64,000 nucleotides of DNA from Citrobacter rodentium NBRC 105723 = DSM 16636 (GTDB lineage Bacteria > Pseudomonadota > Gammaproteobacteria > Enterobacterales > Enterobacteriaceae). The translations under genes and the position numbers were made by a program. The stretch covers positions 5,270,001 to 5,334,000 of the forward strand of contig NZ_CP082833.1 of NCBI RefSeq assembly GCF_021278985.1, in the 5' to 3' direction. Below are positions 14,855 through 23,330 of the stretch, piece by piece (position 1 is the stretch's first letter; the number at the start of each line of letters is the position of its first letter). The notes below the pieces were generated by a model that did no database searches, was not told the DNA's origin, and worked only from the letters and a program-made list of their open reading frames with translations.

Positions 14855-15033
14855 CGCGTCAGCACTGGACACACAGAACGCCACGTAAAGCCGCGCGCTG
14901 TGTTCTGGCCCTGTTTCTGATGATGTTGCTTCCGTTGGGATGCACAGACATTAACAGAGCGGGCCAGCTGTTTGACGCGGCGGCGCAGGTCTGCCGGATT
15001 ATTGACGGTATCCGGCAGTGTTCGCAGAACTGA
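14851..15033 (+). CDS. Small phage lipoprotein, spanin-like
   Basis: 60 residues with an N-terminal hydrophobic stretch and lipobox LPLGC (C31), followed by a short periplasmic part. The start overlaps the endolysin stop by ATGA. Position after the endolysin and lipoprotein form suggest an outer-membrane spanin subunit. No inner-membrane spanin partner is obvious, so this is tentative. Confidence 0.55.
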   Translation: MTRQHWTHRTPRKAARCVLALFLMMLLPLGCTDINRAGQLFDAAAQVCRIIDGIRQCSQN

Positions 15034-15053
15034 TTTTTTAAGGTTTTGGACAG

Positions 15054-15374
15054 ATGAAACAAAAAGAAAACACCGCGATTGCACTGGTGGAAGCCGCTGT
15101 TCCCGGGCGTCCCTTTAAGTTCGGACTGACGCAGGTTGTGGCTTTGCACGTCAGCGGAGAATGCGGGGAAATTAAAGCCCGTACCCAGTATGCAGATGGT
15201 GAAAACCGTTATCTGGTTTATTACCAGGACGCCCGCAAGGCAGCACAGCTGAAATGGTTTGGCGAGTCCATGCTGGAAATGATTGAGGATGTCCGCCATC
15301 CCGGAATGCCTGTATTTGCAGTCACCGAACTACCTGATGACGCAACGGTTTCAGATACCCGGAAGGGCGTTTGA
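15054..15374 (+). CDS. Phage protein of unknown function (Mu gp25-26 position)
   Basis: 106 residues, mixed alpha/beta with ALHVSGECGEIKARTQYADG in the middle, resembling small adaptor proteins next to terminases in Mu-like phages. The stop overlaps the next start (TGATG). Function unknown. Confidence 0.6.
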   Translation: MKQKENTAIALVEAAVPGRPFKFGLTQVVALHVSGECGEIKARTQYADGENRYLVYYQDARKAAQLKWFGESMLEMIEDVRHPGMPVFAVTELPDDATVSDTRKGV

Positions 15375-15874
15375 TGGCGTGGTCACAGGATATCAGGGAC
15401 AAAGTCCGTAACGGGTACATCTTTGACCAGCTTCCGCTGGATATCGTCGCAATGAAGTACGCCGTGCCGCACGACACCGCACGGCGCTGGAAAACGCAGG
15501 CGATGAAGAACGGCGACGACTGGGACAAGCTGCGGGCCGCGCACGCGCTCGCCGGTGACGGGCTGGAAAGTGTCGCCCGCACCGTACTTATCAGTCTGGT
15601 GGTGAAGTGTCAGACGACGCTTGAACGGCTGAACCAGAACCCGGACATCCCGCCGCAGGAGTCCGTCGAACTGCTGGCGAGTCTGTCTGACAGTCTCAGT
15701 AAGGCGGTGGCCAGCAGTAAAAAAATCCTGCCGGAAACCGACCGGCTCGCCACAGCACTGGAAGTGGTGCAGCGGCTCGGCGCGTTCATCAAGGAGCGTC
15801 ACCCGGCACAGTATGCCGCGTTCCTTGAGGTGCTCGAAGGCTTCGCTAAAGAGCTTGAGGATAATTTCAGTTAA
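15374..15874 (+). CDS. DUF1804 protein, Mu gp27-like terminase small subunit
   Basis: 166 residues. The N-terminal helix-turn-helix (LDIVAMKYAVPHDTARRWKT) is followed by helical segments, fitting the DUF1804 family found just before large terminase in Mu-like phages. It probably recognises phage DNA for packaging. Unusually, a methyltransferase gene separates it from the large subunit. Confidence 0.78.
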   Translation: MAWSQDIRDKVRNGYIFDQLPLDIVAMKYAVPHDTARRWKTQAMKNGDDWDKLRAAHALAGDGLESVARTVLISLVVKCQTTLERLNQNPDIPPQESVELLASLSDSLSKAVASSKKILPETDRLATALEVVQRLGAFIKERHPAQYAAFLEVLEGFAKELEDNFS

Positions 15875-15880
15875 CCACAG

Positions 15881-15900
15881 CGGCCCGGTTTTCCGGGCCG
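15881..15900 (+). terminator. Perfect hairpin between small terminase and methyltransferase genes
   Basis: CGGCCCGG and CCGGGCCG form an 8-bp perfect stem with a TTTT loop. There is no T-run, so it may pause or protect RNA rather than terminate. Confidence 0.5.
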
Positions 15901-15920
15901 TCTGATATTCGGGATTTGTA

Positions 15921-16661
15921 ATGCAAAAACAGATTATTGGTAACGCAACGTTGTATTGCGGTGATGTTCTTGATGTGCTGCCGGCGTTATCTGAACGTTT
16001 TGATGCCGTCATTACCGACCCGCCTTACAGCAGTGGTGGCACACACAAATCAGACCGCAGCATGGCCCCTTCGGACAAGTATGTCGGTCACACTCAGTAT
16101 GCCGAGTTCACCGGCGATAACCGCGACCAGCGCAGCTGGGCGTTCTGGTGTTCCATGTGGATATCTCATGCATTGCACAGGCTGAATCCCGGCGGTTATT
16201 TCATGGTGTTCAGTGACTGGCGACAACTACCGGCGCTTACCGATGCATTTCAGGCCGGTGGTGTGCTGTGGCGCGGTCTGGTTGTCTGGGATAAAACGCA
16301 GGCTTCCCGTGCGCCACACACCGGCTATTTCCGGCATCAGGCCGAGTATGTGGTCTGGGGCAGCAACGGAAAACTCGACAAATGCCCGCACGGTGGCCCG
16401 TTCCCGGGCGTGATTACGCAGCGTGTTGTCCCGTCCGAAAAACTGCACATGACGGCAAAGCCGGTTCAGCTGATGGCCGAGCTGGTTAAACCGCTGGCAC
16501 CGGATGCGCACGTTCTCGATCCGTTTATGGGAAGCGGCACCACCGCCATCCCTGTACTTGCCCGTGGCGGACGGTTTACCGGCATTGAAATGACTAACCA
16601 GTATTTTGATATCGCCTGCGCACGTATCGAAAAAGCGCAGGCAGAAGCAGCGCAGGTGTGA
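15921..16661 (+). CDS. DNA (adenine-type) methyltransferase
   Basis: 246 residues. The catalytic motif DPPY is at 33-36 and the AdoMet-binding FMGSGTT at 202-208. Catalytic motif first and cofactor motif last is the beta-class order. DPPY suggests N6-adenine rather than N4-cytosine modification. No restriction nuclease is adjacent. Inserted between the terminase subunit genes, it probably modifies phage DNA before packaging, an anti-restriction role that Mom plays in Mu. The target sequence cannot be read from the gene. Confidence 0.88.
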   Translation: MQKQIIGNATLYCGDVLDVLPALSERFDAVITDPPYSSGGTHKSDRSMAPSDKYVGHTQYAEFTGDNRDQRSWAFWCSMWISHALHRLNPGGYFMVFSDWRQLPALTDAFQAGGVLWRGLVVWDKTQASRAPHTGYFRHQAEYVVWGSNGKLDKCPHGGPFPGVITQRVVPSEKLHMTAKPVQLMAELVKPLAPDAHVLDPFMGSGTTAIPVLARGGRFTGIEMTNQYFDIACARIEKAQAEAAQV

Positions 16662-16662
16662 C

Positions 16663-18303
16663 GTGGCAAAACGTAAACTTTCCATTAAAGAGTTTCAGAG
16701 AAGCCTGCAGGAGTACATCGCCAACCTCCGCCAGACCATCGAGGCTGAATGTCTGGGGTTCGATGTAAACCCGCAGGCCACACAGGCCCGCCGGGCGGCA
16801 GTCTGCGACCCGGTGACGGGCTACGATTATTTTGTCGAAAACTATTTCCCGCATTACGTCCGCAACCCGGCAAAAAGTGAGCTGCATAAATACCTGTTCA
16901 GCCGTCTGCCACAGGTTGTGGCAAGCCCGGCCCCGGAGAACGACGCCATCGCCGCGCCTCGTGGTGAGGCAAAATCCACGCTGGTGACTCAGCTGTTTAC
17001 CCTGTGGACCATTATCCGGGCCATTAAGCATTACCCGGTCATCATTATGGACAGTATCGACCAGGCTTATCCGATGCTGGAAGCCATCAAGGCTGAACTG
17101 GAATTTAACCCCCGTTTAAAAAACGATTTCCCGGAAGTGTGCGGGCAGGGGCGCGTCTGGCGTATGGGGACCATCGTCACGGCCAACAATATCAAGGTGA
17201 CCGTTGCCGGTAGTGGTAAAAAACTGCGTGGTCTGCGCCACGGCCCGTACCGTCCTGACCTGATCATCCTCGACGACATCGAGAACGACGAGATGGTGCG
17301 TAACCCGGAGCAGCGCGACAAGCTGCACGACTGGCTCACCAAAACCGTGATGCCGCTGGGTGAGGCTGGCGGTAAAACCGATATTATTTATATCGGAACC
17401 ATCCTGCATTACGACTCCGTGCTGTCGCGCACACTGAATAACCCGATGTGGAAAACGGCCCGTTTTAAGGCTGTCATTCAGTGGCCTGCCAACATGAAGC
17501 TGTGGGACGAGTGGGAAGAACTCATCCGCAACAAACAGCCGGAAGCGGCGGAGGCACTTTACCGGCAGAACGAAGCCGAGATGCTCGCCGGGTCGGTGGT
17601 GTCATGGGCGGCGCGTCCCCTGCTGGCGCTGATGAAAATCCGTGTTCGTGACGGTCATGACACCTTTGATTCTGAATACCAGAACGACCCGGTCAGCGGT
17701 GAAGATGCGCTGTTTGCGGGCTGCATTAAGTTCTGGGTTAACCGTCTTGATGAATGGGTGTTTTATGGTGCTGTTGACCCCAGTCTCGGGAAGAAAAACA
17801 AAAACCGCGACCCGTCGGCCATTCTCGTGGGGGGCTTTAACCGCTTTACCGGCATTCTGGATGTGGTTGAAGCCGATATCCGCCGACGTCTGCCAAACAA
17901 ACTTATCGAAGACGTGATTAAGTATCAGCGGGAATACCACTGTCTGTGCTGGTCGTTTGAGTCCGTCCAGTTTCAGGAGTTTCTGCGTACCGTGCTGGTT
18001 GAGCGTTCGGCGGCGCTGGGTGTGCCGGTTCCGGCGCTGCCGGTCATCCCGCTGGAGGATAAGGCACTGCGTATCGAGTCCCTTCAGCCGCATATGGCCA
18101 ACGGCCTGATTCGTATCAGTCACACACATCAGACACTGATTGACCAGCTGCGCCACTACCCCAAAGCTGACCACGATGATGGCCCGGACTGTCTGCACAT
18201 GCTGTGGACGCTGGCGGTTTCGCGTAGCGCAAAATTTCAGATTCACACCCCACGCAGCACCGGGCGTGACCGTGGCGGGCGTTTTGGTTCAGGAGGATGG
18301 TAA
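16663..18303 (+). CDS. Large terminase subunit (Mu gp28-like)
   Basis: 546 residues from GTG 16663, one base after the methyltransferase stop. ATPase Walker A-like PRGEAKSTLVTQ and Walker B LIILDDIEND, then the nuclease domain (VDPSLGKKNKNRDPSAI and the final HDDGPDCLHML). It translocates and cuts DNA during head packaging. The 3' end carries AGGAGG that serves the portal gene. Confidence 0.9.
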   Translation: MAKRKLSIKEFQRSLQEYIANLRQTIEAECLGFDVNPQATQARRAAVCDPVTGYDYFVENYFPHYVRNPAKSELHKYLFSRLPQVVASPAPENDAIAAPRGEAKSTLVTQLFTLWTIIRAIKHYPVIIMDSIDQAYPMLEAIKAELEFNPRLKNDFPEVCGQGRVWRMGTIVTANNIKVTVAGSGKKLRGLRHGPYRPDLIILDDIENDEMVRNPEQRDKLHDWLTKTVMPLGEAGGKTDIIYIGTILHYDSVLSRTLNNPMWKTARFKAVIQWPANMKLWDEWEELIRNKQPEAAEALYRQNEAEMLAGSVVSWAARPLLALMKIRVRDGHDTFDSEYQNDPVSGEDALFAGCIKFWVNRLDEWVFYGAVDPSLGKKNKNRDPSAILVGGFNRFTGILDVVEADIRRRLPNKLIEDVIKYQREYHCLCWSFESVQFQEFLRTVLVERSAALGVPVPALPVIPLEDKALRIESLQPHMANGLIRISHTHQTLIDQLRHYPKADHDDGPDCLHMLWTLAVSRSAKFQIHTPRSTGRDRGGRFGSGGW

Positions 18304-19898
18304 TGGCACAGCTTGTTGATATTTACGGACGCCCGCTGAAACGTGAGGCACTCAAAACCACGCAGTCGGTCAGAGTGGCGGAACGGCTGCGCATTTATCC
18401 CGACCACCCGTCCCGTGGTCTGAACATCAGAAAACTGCCGCGCATTCTGGAAGCCGCCGAGCGCGGTTATCTTCCGGCGCAGGCGATGCTGTTTGCGGAT
18501 ATGGAAGAACGTGATGGCCACCTGTTCGCCGAGATGGAAAAGCGCAAAAAAGCGTTGCTGACGCTGGACTGGTCGGTGGAGCCGCCCCGCAATGCCTCGA
18601 AGGCAGAAAAGGAGCTGGCCGCCGCCGTGGATGAATGGCTGCACGGCATCCCGGACATGGAGGACATCATCCTCAACGGGATGAGCAGTGTCGGTTACGG
18701 CTTCAGCTGTCAGGAAATCAGCTGGGCGTTCGTGGATAAAACGTGGTTACCGGATGCGGTGACGCTGCGCCCGCATAACTGGTTCATAACTCTGCCGGAA
18801 CACAATGACGAACTCCGCCTTGATGACGGCAACCGTGGGGAAGATGGCAAGGACGGCTCCGCACTGTGGCCGTTCGGCTGGCTGGTTCACCGTTACAACG
18901 CCCGGTCGGGGTTCCTGGGTTCATCCGGCCTGTTCCGCGTACTGGTCTGGCCATATCTGTTCAAAAACTTTGCGCTGCGTGATATGGCAGAATTTCTGGA
19001 GATTTACGGCCTTCCGGCGCGTATTGCCTACTATGCACAGGGCACCAGTGACGAGGACCGGGACAACATTCTCGAAGCCCTGGTCAATCTGGGCCATGAA
19101 GCGGTGGCCGCACTGCCGCAGGGTAACGAGATTGAATTCAAGGAGGCAGCCTCCGGCGGGCCGGAGGCGTTCATGTCGATGGTGGAATGGGCGGAGCGTA
19201 CCACCTCAAAAGTGATTCTGGGCAGTACGCTGACCAGCCAGGCTGACGGTAAAACCTCCACCAACGCGCTGGGTAATGTGCATAACGAGGTCCGGCACGA
19301 CATTCTGGCCGCCGATGCACGCCAGCTGTCCGGCATGTTCAGCAGCCTGATACAGATGATGGCCAGCCTCAACGGCTGGCAGGATATCCCGCCACGCCGT
19401 CTGCCGCGACTGGTGTTTGATGTGCAGCAGGAAGCCGACATTAAGGGCGTGGCGGACGCCGTCAACGTGCTGGTCAACAATGTGGGAATGAAGGATATCC
19501 CGGTGTCGTGGGTACGCAAAAAAACCGGTATCCCCACCCCGAAAGACGGCGAAGAGGTACTGGTGCCGGTGGCACAGCGTCTCCCTGTGCAGGCGGGCCT
19601 CAGCCAGCTGCGTGAGCGGCTGAATGTTGCCGCGCTCAGTCAGCAGGACAACGGGGAGGACGACCCGGCACAGCGCGCCATCGACCGTGCAGAACTTCCG
19701 GCAGAGGCCATCGCGCAGGGGATGAACGAACTGGTGGCCCCGCTGGTGCAGGCCATACAGGAAGGCCGGGATGCAGACGAGGCCATGAATGTACTGGCGG
19801 AAGCGTGGCCGGAGCTGCCGGATGAAACGCTGCGGCAGTTGCTGACGCAGGCATTCTTTGTGGCGGATATCTGGGGGCGACTGAATGCCGACAGCTGA
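18303..19898 (+). CDS. Portal protein, DUF935 (Mu gp29-like)
   Basis: 531 residues. The DUF935 family forms the dodecameric head-tail portal of Mu-like phages; ILEAAERGYLPAQAMLFADM near residue 50 and the central GYGFSCQEISW region are typical. ATG 18303 is preferred over 18297 because AGGAGG ends six bases before it. The 3' end overlaps the next gene by 14 nt. Confidence 0.9.
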   Translation: MAQLVDIYGRPLKREALKTTQSVRVAERLRIYPDHPSRGLNIRKLPRILEAAERGYLPAQAMLFADMEERDGHLFAEMEKRKKALLTLDWSVEPPRNASKAEKELAAAVDEWLHGIPDMEDIILNGMSSVGYGFSCQEISWAFVDKTWLPDAVTLRPHNWFITLPEHNDELRLDDGNRGEDGKDGSALWPFGWLVHRYNARSGFLGSSGLFRVLVWPYLFKNFALRDMAEFLEIYGLPARIAYYAQGTSDEDRDNILEALVNLGHEAVAALPQGNEIEFKEAASGGPEAFMSMVEWAERTTSKVILGSTLTSQADGKTSTNALGNVHNEVRHDILAADARQLSGMFSSLIQMMASLNGWQDIPPRRLPRLVFDVQQEADIKGVADAVNVLVNNVGMKDIPVSWVRKKTGIPTPKDGEEVLVPVAQRLPVQAGLSQLRERLNVAALSQQDNGEDDPAQRAIDRAELPAEAIAQGMNELVAPLVQAIQEGRDADEAMNVLAEAWPELPDETLRQLLTQAFFVADIWGRLNADS

Positions 19899-21051
19899 CG
19901 ATGTTGACCTGGGTTATGCGTACACCCTGAAACCGGAAGAAGCGATTACGTATTTCGAAAGCAAGGGATACGTTATCGGCTTCCGCTGGCACGATGTGAA
20001 GGACATCGCACACGCCCGGGCGTTCACAGTGGCGGGCGTGCTGAAACTGGATGTGCTGAAGGATATCCGTGATGGCCTGACGGCGGCAATAGCTGACGGC
20101 GGGACGTTCCGGGAGTTTGCTGCACAACTGGAGCCACTGCTGGAATCAAAAGGCTGGCTGGGTAAACGGCTGATTGTGGACGAGGACACCGGCGAACTGC
20201 ACGGCAGACAGCTGACGCCGCGCCGGTTGCGCACGATATTTGATACCAACATTCAGTCGTCATATAACGCCGGACGTTATCAGCAGCAGATGGCGAACGT
20301 GGCTGACCGGCCTTATTTTGAGCGCGTGGCAGTAATGGACCTTCACACCCGCCCGAAACACGCCGCCCTGAACGGCTTTACCGCCCGGGCGGATGACCCT
20401 GTCTGGGCGTTTTTATATCCCCCTGACGGTTATCACTGCCGCTGCCGTATCCGGGCGCGTTCGGCGTCTGATGTGGAGAAATATGGCCTGACGGTGCAGA
20501 GCAGCGAGGGGCGACTGGTTGAGGTTGAACAGGAATATGGCCAGCCGGGCCAGACCATCAGAACAATGGGGCTGAAGATGCCGGACGGCTCCGTGTATAC
20601 CGCCGACCCGGGCTTCGGTTTTAACCCCGGCAAAGTGGCATGGCAGCCGGAACTGGAAAAATACGATTACCGCAGCGCCCGCCAGTATGTCACCGGCACC
20701 CTGACCGGGCCGGATTTTGCCCGGGGACTGGCGAACGTCAGCGAACTGGATGCGCGCCAGCGATATCCGCTGGCCATCCGTTCACCGGAACAGGTCGCCG
20801 CCACGGGCGCTGCACGGCAGACGGTAAACCTTACGGCTGACGTTATGAAGCGCCTCAGTGCAACAGACACGCCCCCGACCGCCGCCGACTATGTGCTGAT
20901 GCAGCAGACCATCGAACGGGCGGAGCATGTCACGCAGGACGGCAACGCGTGGCGGTATGCGTTACAGTCGGGCGACCGCTGGTCAGTGGCGACGGTTGAG
21001 GATGACGTGCTGACAGACTGGGTTATGCAGGACACCCCGGAGGCATCATGA
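19885..21051 (+). CDS. Head morphogenesis protein F (Mu gp30-like)
   Basis: 388 residues of the Mu F / SPP1 gp7 head morphogenesis family. The conserved core (RTIFDTNIQSSYNAGRYQQQ, then MDLHTRPKHAALNG and YHCRCRIRARS) lies at about 116-195. It is a minor head protein associated with the portal. It overlaps both neighbours by a few bases, so translation is coupled. Confidence 0.9.
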   Translation: MPTADDVDLGYAYTLKPEEAITYFESKGYVIGFRWHDVKDIAHARAFTVAGVLKLDVLKDIRDGLTAAIADGGTFREFAAQLEPLLESKGWLGKRLIVDEDTGELHGRQLTPRRLRTIFDTNIQSSYNAGRYQQQMANVADRPYFERVAVMDLHTRPKHAALNGFTARADDPVWAFLYPPDGYHCRCRIRARSASDVEKYGLTVQSSEGRLVEVEQEYGQPGQTIRTMGLKMPDGSVYTADPGFGFNPGKVAWQPELEKYDYRSARQYVTGTLTGPDFARGLANVSELDARQRYPLAIRSPEQVAATGAARQTVNLTADVMKRLSATDTPPTAADYVLMQQTIERAEHVTQDGNAWRYALQSGDRWSVATVEDDVLTDWVMQDTPEAS

Positions 21052-21599
21052 GCACCGGTAAACTGGATATTAAGATTGATTTAAGCGCGTATAACACCAC
21101 GCTGGGGAAACTGATTCGTTCCGTGAAGGACCGGCGCGACCTGATGACGGCGCTTGCGGGTTCCATGCTGGATGCGGTTGAGACTAACCTGGAACAACAG
21201 GGTCGCCCGAAATGGATGGGCTGGAGTCCGGCTTATGCGAAGCGACGCGGCCCCGGGCAAATCCTTCAGAAGTCCGGGCGACTGGCTGCCAGTATCCGCT
21301 CTGCGGTTAACAATAACGAGGCCACGGTCGGGACAAACGTCCGTTACGCCCGTATCCACAACGAAGGCGGCGAAATCCGCCATCAGGCACGGACGCAGAA
21401 CCTGTATTTTAAACAGTACAAAAACGGCAGCGTCAGCACCCGCTTTGTGAAAAAGCGCAACAGTAATTTTGTGCAGAGCGCAACGGTCGGAGCGTATACG
21501 GTCAACATGCCCGCGCGTCCCTTCCTTCAGCTTGTGCAGGACGACATCGACGAGCTGGAGAACACCGCAAACCGCTATTTTGCGCGTGTGATTGACTGA
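21048..21599 (+). CDS. Virion morphogenesis protein G (Mu gp31-like)
   Basis: 183 residues of the phage virion morphogenesis family (Mu G, P2 gpS type), with conserved WMGWSPAYAKRRGPGQILQK and RYARIHNEGGEI, ending in the family-typical MPARPFLQLVQDDIDELEN. It acts in head/tail joining. It is the last gene before the non-coding centre of the phage. Confidence 0.88.
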   Translation: MSTGKLDIKIDLSAYNTTLGKLIRSVKDRRDLMTALAGSMLDAVETNLEQQGRPKWMGWSPAYAKRRGPGQILQKSGRLAASIRSAVNNNEATVGTNVRYARIHNEGGEIRHQARTQNLYFKQYKNGSVSTRFVKKRNSNFVQSATVGAYTVNMPARPFLQLVQDDIDELENTANRYFARVID

Positions 21600-21611
21600 A
21601 TGGTCACAAAC

Positions 21612-21666
21612 GCGCTGTAATCGTCTGTGACAACATAAACGCCTCACGGATGAGGCATTACAGCGC
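21612..21666 (+). terminator. Nested inverted repeats after gene G
   Basis: Outer arms GCGCTGTAAT (21612-21621) and ATTACAGCGC (21657-21666) are perfect over 10 bp. They enclose an inner hairpin GCCTCA-CGGA-TGAGGC (21641-21656). T-rich sequence follows at 21693. It may terminate the first late transcript. Confidence 0.55.
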
Positions 21667-21694
21667 TGCACCCCGTAAATGCTGTCAGAATCGT

Positions 21695-21722
21695 TTTTAA
21701 AAGGGTTTTAAAAACGGTTTTA
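21695..21722. repeat. AT-rich 28-bp repeat, central copy
   Basis: TTTTAAAAGGGTTTTAAAAA and the following CGGTTTTA resemble 458-485 near the left end. The stretch lies at 54 percent of the prophage, between G and I, where Mu carries its strong gyrase site. Confidence 0.55.
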
Positions 21723-21752
21723 TTTCCCCTTTTATCCTTTCCCGTTATGGCA

Positions 21753-21779
21753 GGGTGCTGAACACCCTCAACAGTACCC
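21753..21779 (+). promoter_or_regulatory. Repeated late-operon motif, copy 2 (before gene I)
   Basis: GGGTGCTGAACACCC with perfect dyad arms AGGGTG/CACCCT around CTGAA (21752-21768), followed by CAGTACCC shared with copy 1. It sits where Mu has its late promoter PI. Confidence 0.6.
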
Positions 21780-21799
21780 CGTTTTCTCCTTCCGTCATC

Positions 21800-22924
21800 A
21801 TGCCGCGTATGAAGATGAACATTGCGGCATTAAGCCTCGAAATCACCAAAGCAACTCACAGCGAAATCCAGCTGTTTCCGGCAGGCGAGTTCAGTGCGGT
21901 GGATGGTCGCCCACATACCGATGAAGTCGAAAGCGGTAAATGGGTGCTGACCGCTGAACTGGCCGCGCAGCTTGTCGCACAGGTGGCAGCCCGTGCCACG
22001 CCTTTTGTCATTGATTACGAACATCAGACGCTGCGCGCCGTAAACAACGGCAAGCCCGCCCCGGCGGCGGGCTGGTTCAGCCAGGTGGAATGGCGAGAAG
22101 GTGCGGGCCTGTATGCCACCGGTGTGGAGTGGACGGAGAACGCGGCGGCCATGATTGCCGCCGGTGAGTACAAGTTTATTTCCCCTGTTTTTGCCTACAA
22201 CAAGCGCGGCGAAGTGCTGGAGCTGTTACATGCTGCGCTGACCAATACCCCTGCGCTGGACGGTATGGACGCGGTCATGCTGGCTGCGGCCAGCCGTCTG
22301 GCGAGTCTGTCAACTGAAACGGAGACCACAACAGTGGATGAAGAACTGTTAAACGATTTGCTGTCCAGTCTGCGCTGGATGCTTAACCTTCCGGTGACCT
22401 CGACGGCAGAAGATATCAAAAACGAGCTGCAAAAAGTCGTTGACCTGATTTCGAACGGTCAGGGAACGGCGGCGGCATCCGTCAGCCTGCTGGCCCTGCT
22501 GAATCAGAAAGACGAGCAAATCGCCAGCCTGTCAGCAAATGCCTATGACCCGACGAAGCATATTCCTCTGACGGCATATGAAGAACTTCAGGAGCGTTAT
22601 GCCGTACTGGCGCAACAGTCCGGTGAGGCCGAAGCCGGGGCACTGATTCAGGCGGCGCTGTCTGACGGACGACTGCTTCCGACGCTGGAAGACTGGGCGA
22701 AAGATTACGCTCGTCGCGATATCAACGGTTTTAAAACCTGGCTGGATAAAACCACCCCGCTTGCCGCACTCAGCAGCACCCAGACCGGCGGCAAACCACC
22801 CAAAACGCCGTCACCGGCCCCGGCGCAGATTAAAACCGGCGATGACGTCGATGTCGATATCGCCATTTGTTCAATGATGGGCGTTGATCCAGAGGATGTC
22901 GCCCGTTACGCAGGAGACAAGTAA
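21800..22924 (+). CDS. Head maturation protease/scaffold I (Mu gpI-like)
   Basis: About 374 residues. The N-terminal half is the Mu I protease domain (PFVIDYEHQTLRAVNNGKPA, with the family ID.EH motif). The C-terminal half is helical and acts as scaffold in Mu, where an internal start makes scaffold Z. No ribosome site fits ATG 21800; GTG 21755 within the repeated motif or ATG 21809 are alternatives. It lies directly before the decoration and major head genes. Confidence 0.85.
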   Translation: MPRMKMNIAALSLEITKATHSEIQLFPAGEFSAVDGRPHTDEVESGKWVLTAELAAQLVAQVAARATPFVIDYEHQTLRAVNNGKPAPAAGWFSQVEWREGAGLYATGVEWTENAAAMIAAGEYKFISPVFAYNKRGEVLELLHAALTNTPALDGMDAVMLAAASRLASLSTETETTTVDEELLNDLLSSLRWMLNLPVTSTAEDIKNELQKVVDLISNGQGTAAASVSLLALLNQKDEQIASLSANAYDPTKHIPLTAYEELQERYAVLAQQSGEAEAGALIQAALSDGRLLPTLEDWAKDYARRDINGFKTWLDKTTPLAALSSTQTGGKPPKTPSPAPAQIKTGDDVDVDIAICSMMGVDPEDVARYAGDK

Positions 22925-23320
22925 ATGGATCGCAATACCCCCTATCGTGACGGCGAACTGAACCCGGTGCCGGTTGCCGCTGCGACCGAAATTTTTGGCG
23001 GTCATATGGTGGCCGTTAACGCATCCGGTTATGCCGTTCCGGCCAGTGCCACGGCCTCACAGATTACGCTGGGCGTGTCTGATAGCTGGGCGGATAACAG
23101 TACCGGCAGCGATGGCGATGTCACTGTTCTGGTGCGTTGCGGCAAAGATTTTCTGATGGTGAACAGCACCTCAGACCCGGTCACACAATCGCAGGTCGGC
23201 AAGCTGTGCTACGTGGAAGACAGCGTGACCGTGGCAAAAACCGACAACAGCAGCGCCCGTCCTGTCGCCGGGAAAGTGATCGGCATCTGTGGCGATGGCG
23301 TCTGGGTTCATTTCAGTTAA
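22925..23320 (+). CDS. Head decoration-like protein (DUF2190 type)
   Basis: 131 residues, beta-rich and glycine-rich, with the typical segment PVPVAAATEIFGGHMVAVNA and a closing VIGICGDGVWVHF. Position between scaffold and major head protein fits a capsid cement or decoration protein. It starts immediately after the protease gene behind GGAGACAAGTAA. Confidence 0.72.
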   Translation: MDRNTPYRDGELNPVPVAAATEIFGGHMVAVNASGYAVPASATASQITLGVSDSWADNSTGSDGDVTVLVRCGKDFLMVNSTSDPVTQSQVGKLCYVEDSVTVAKTDNSSARPVAGKVIGICGDGVWVHFS

Positions 23321-23330
23321 GGAGCGAAAC

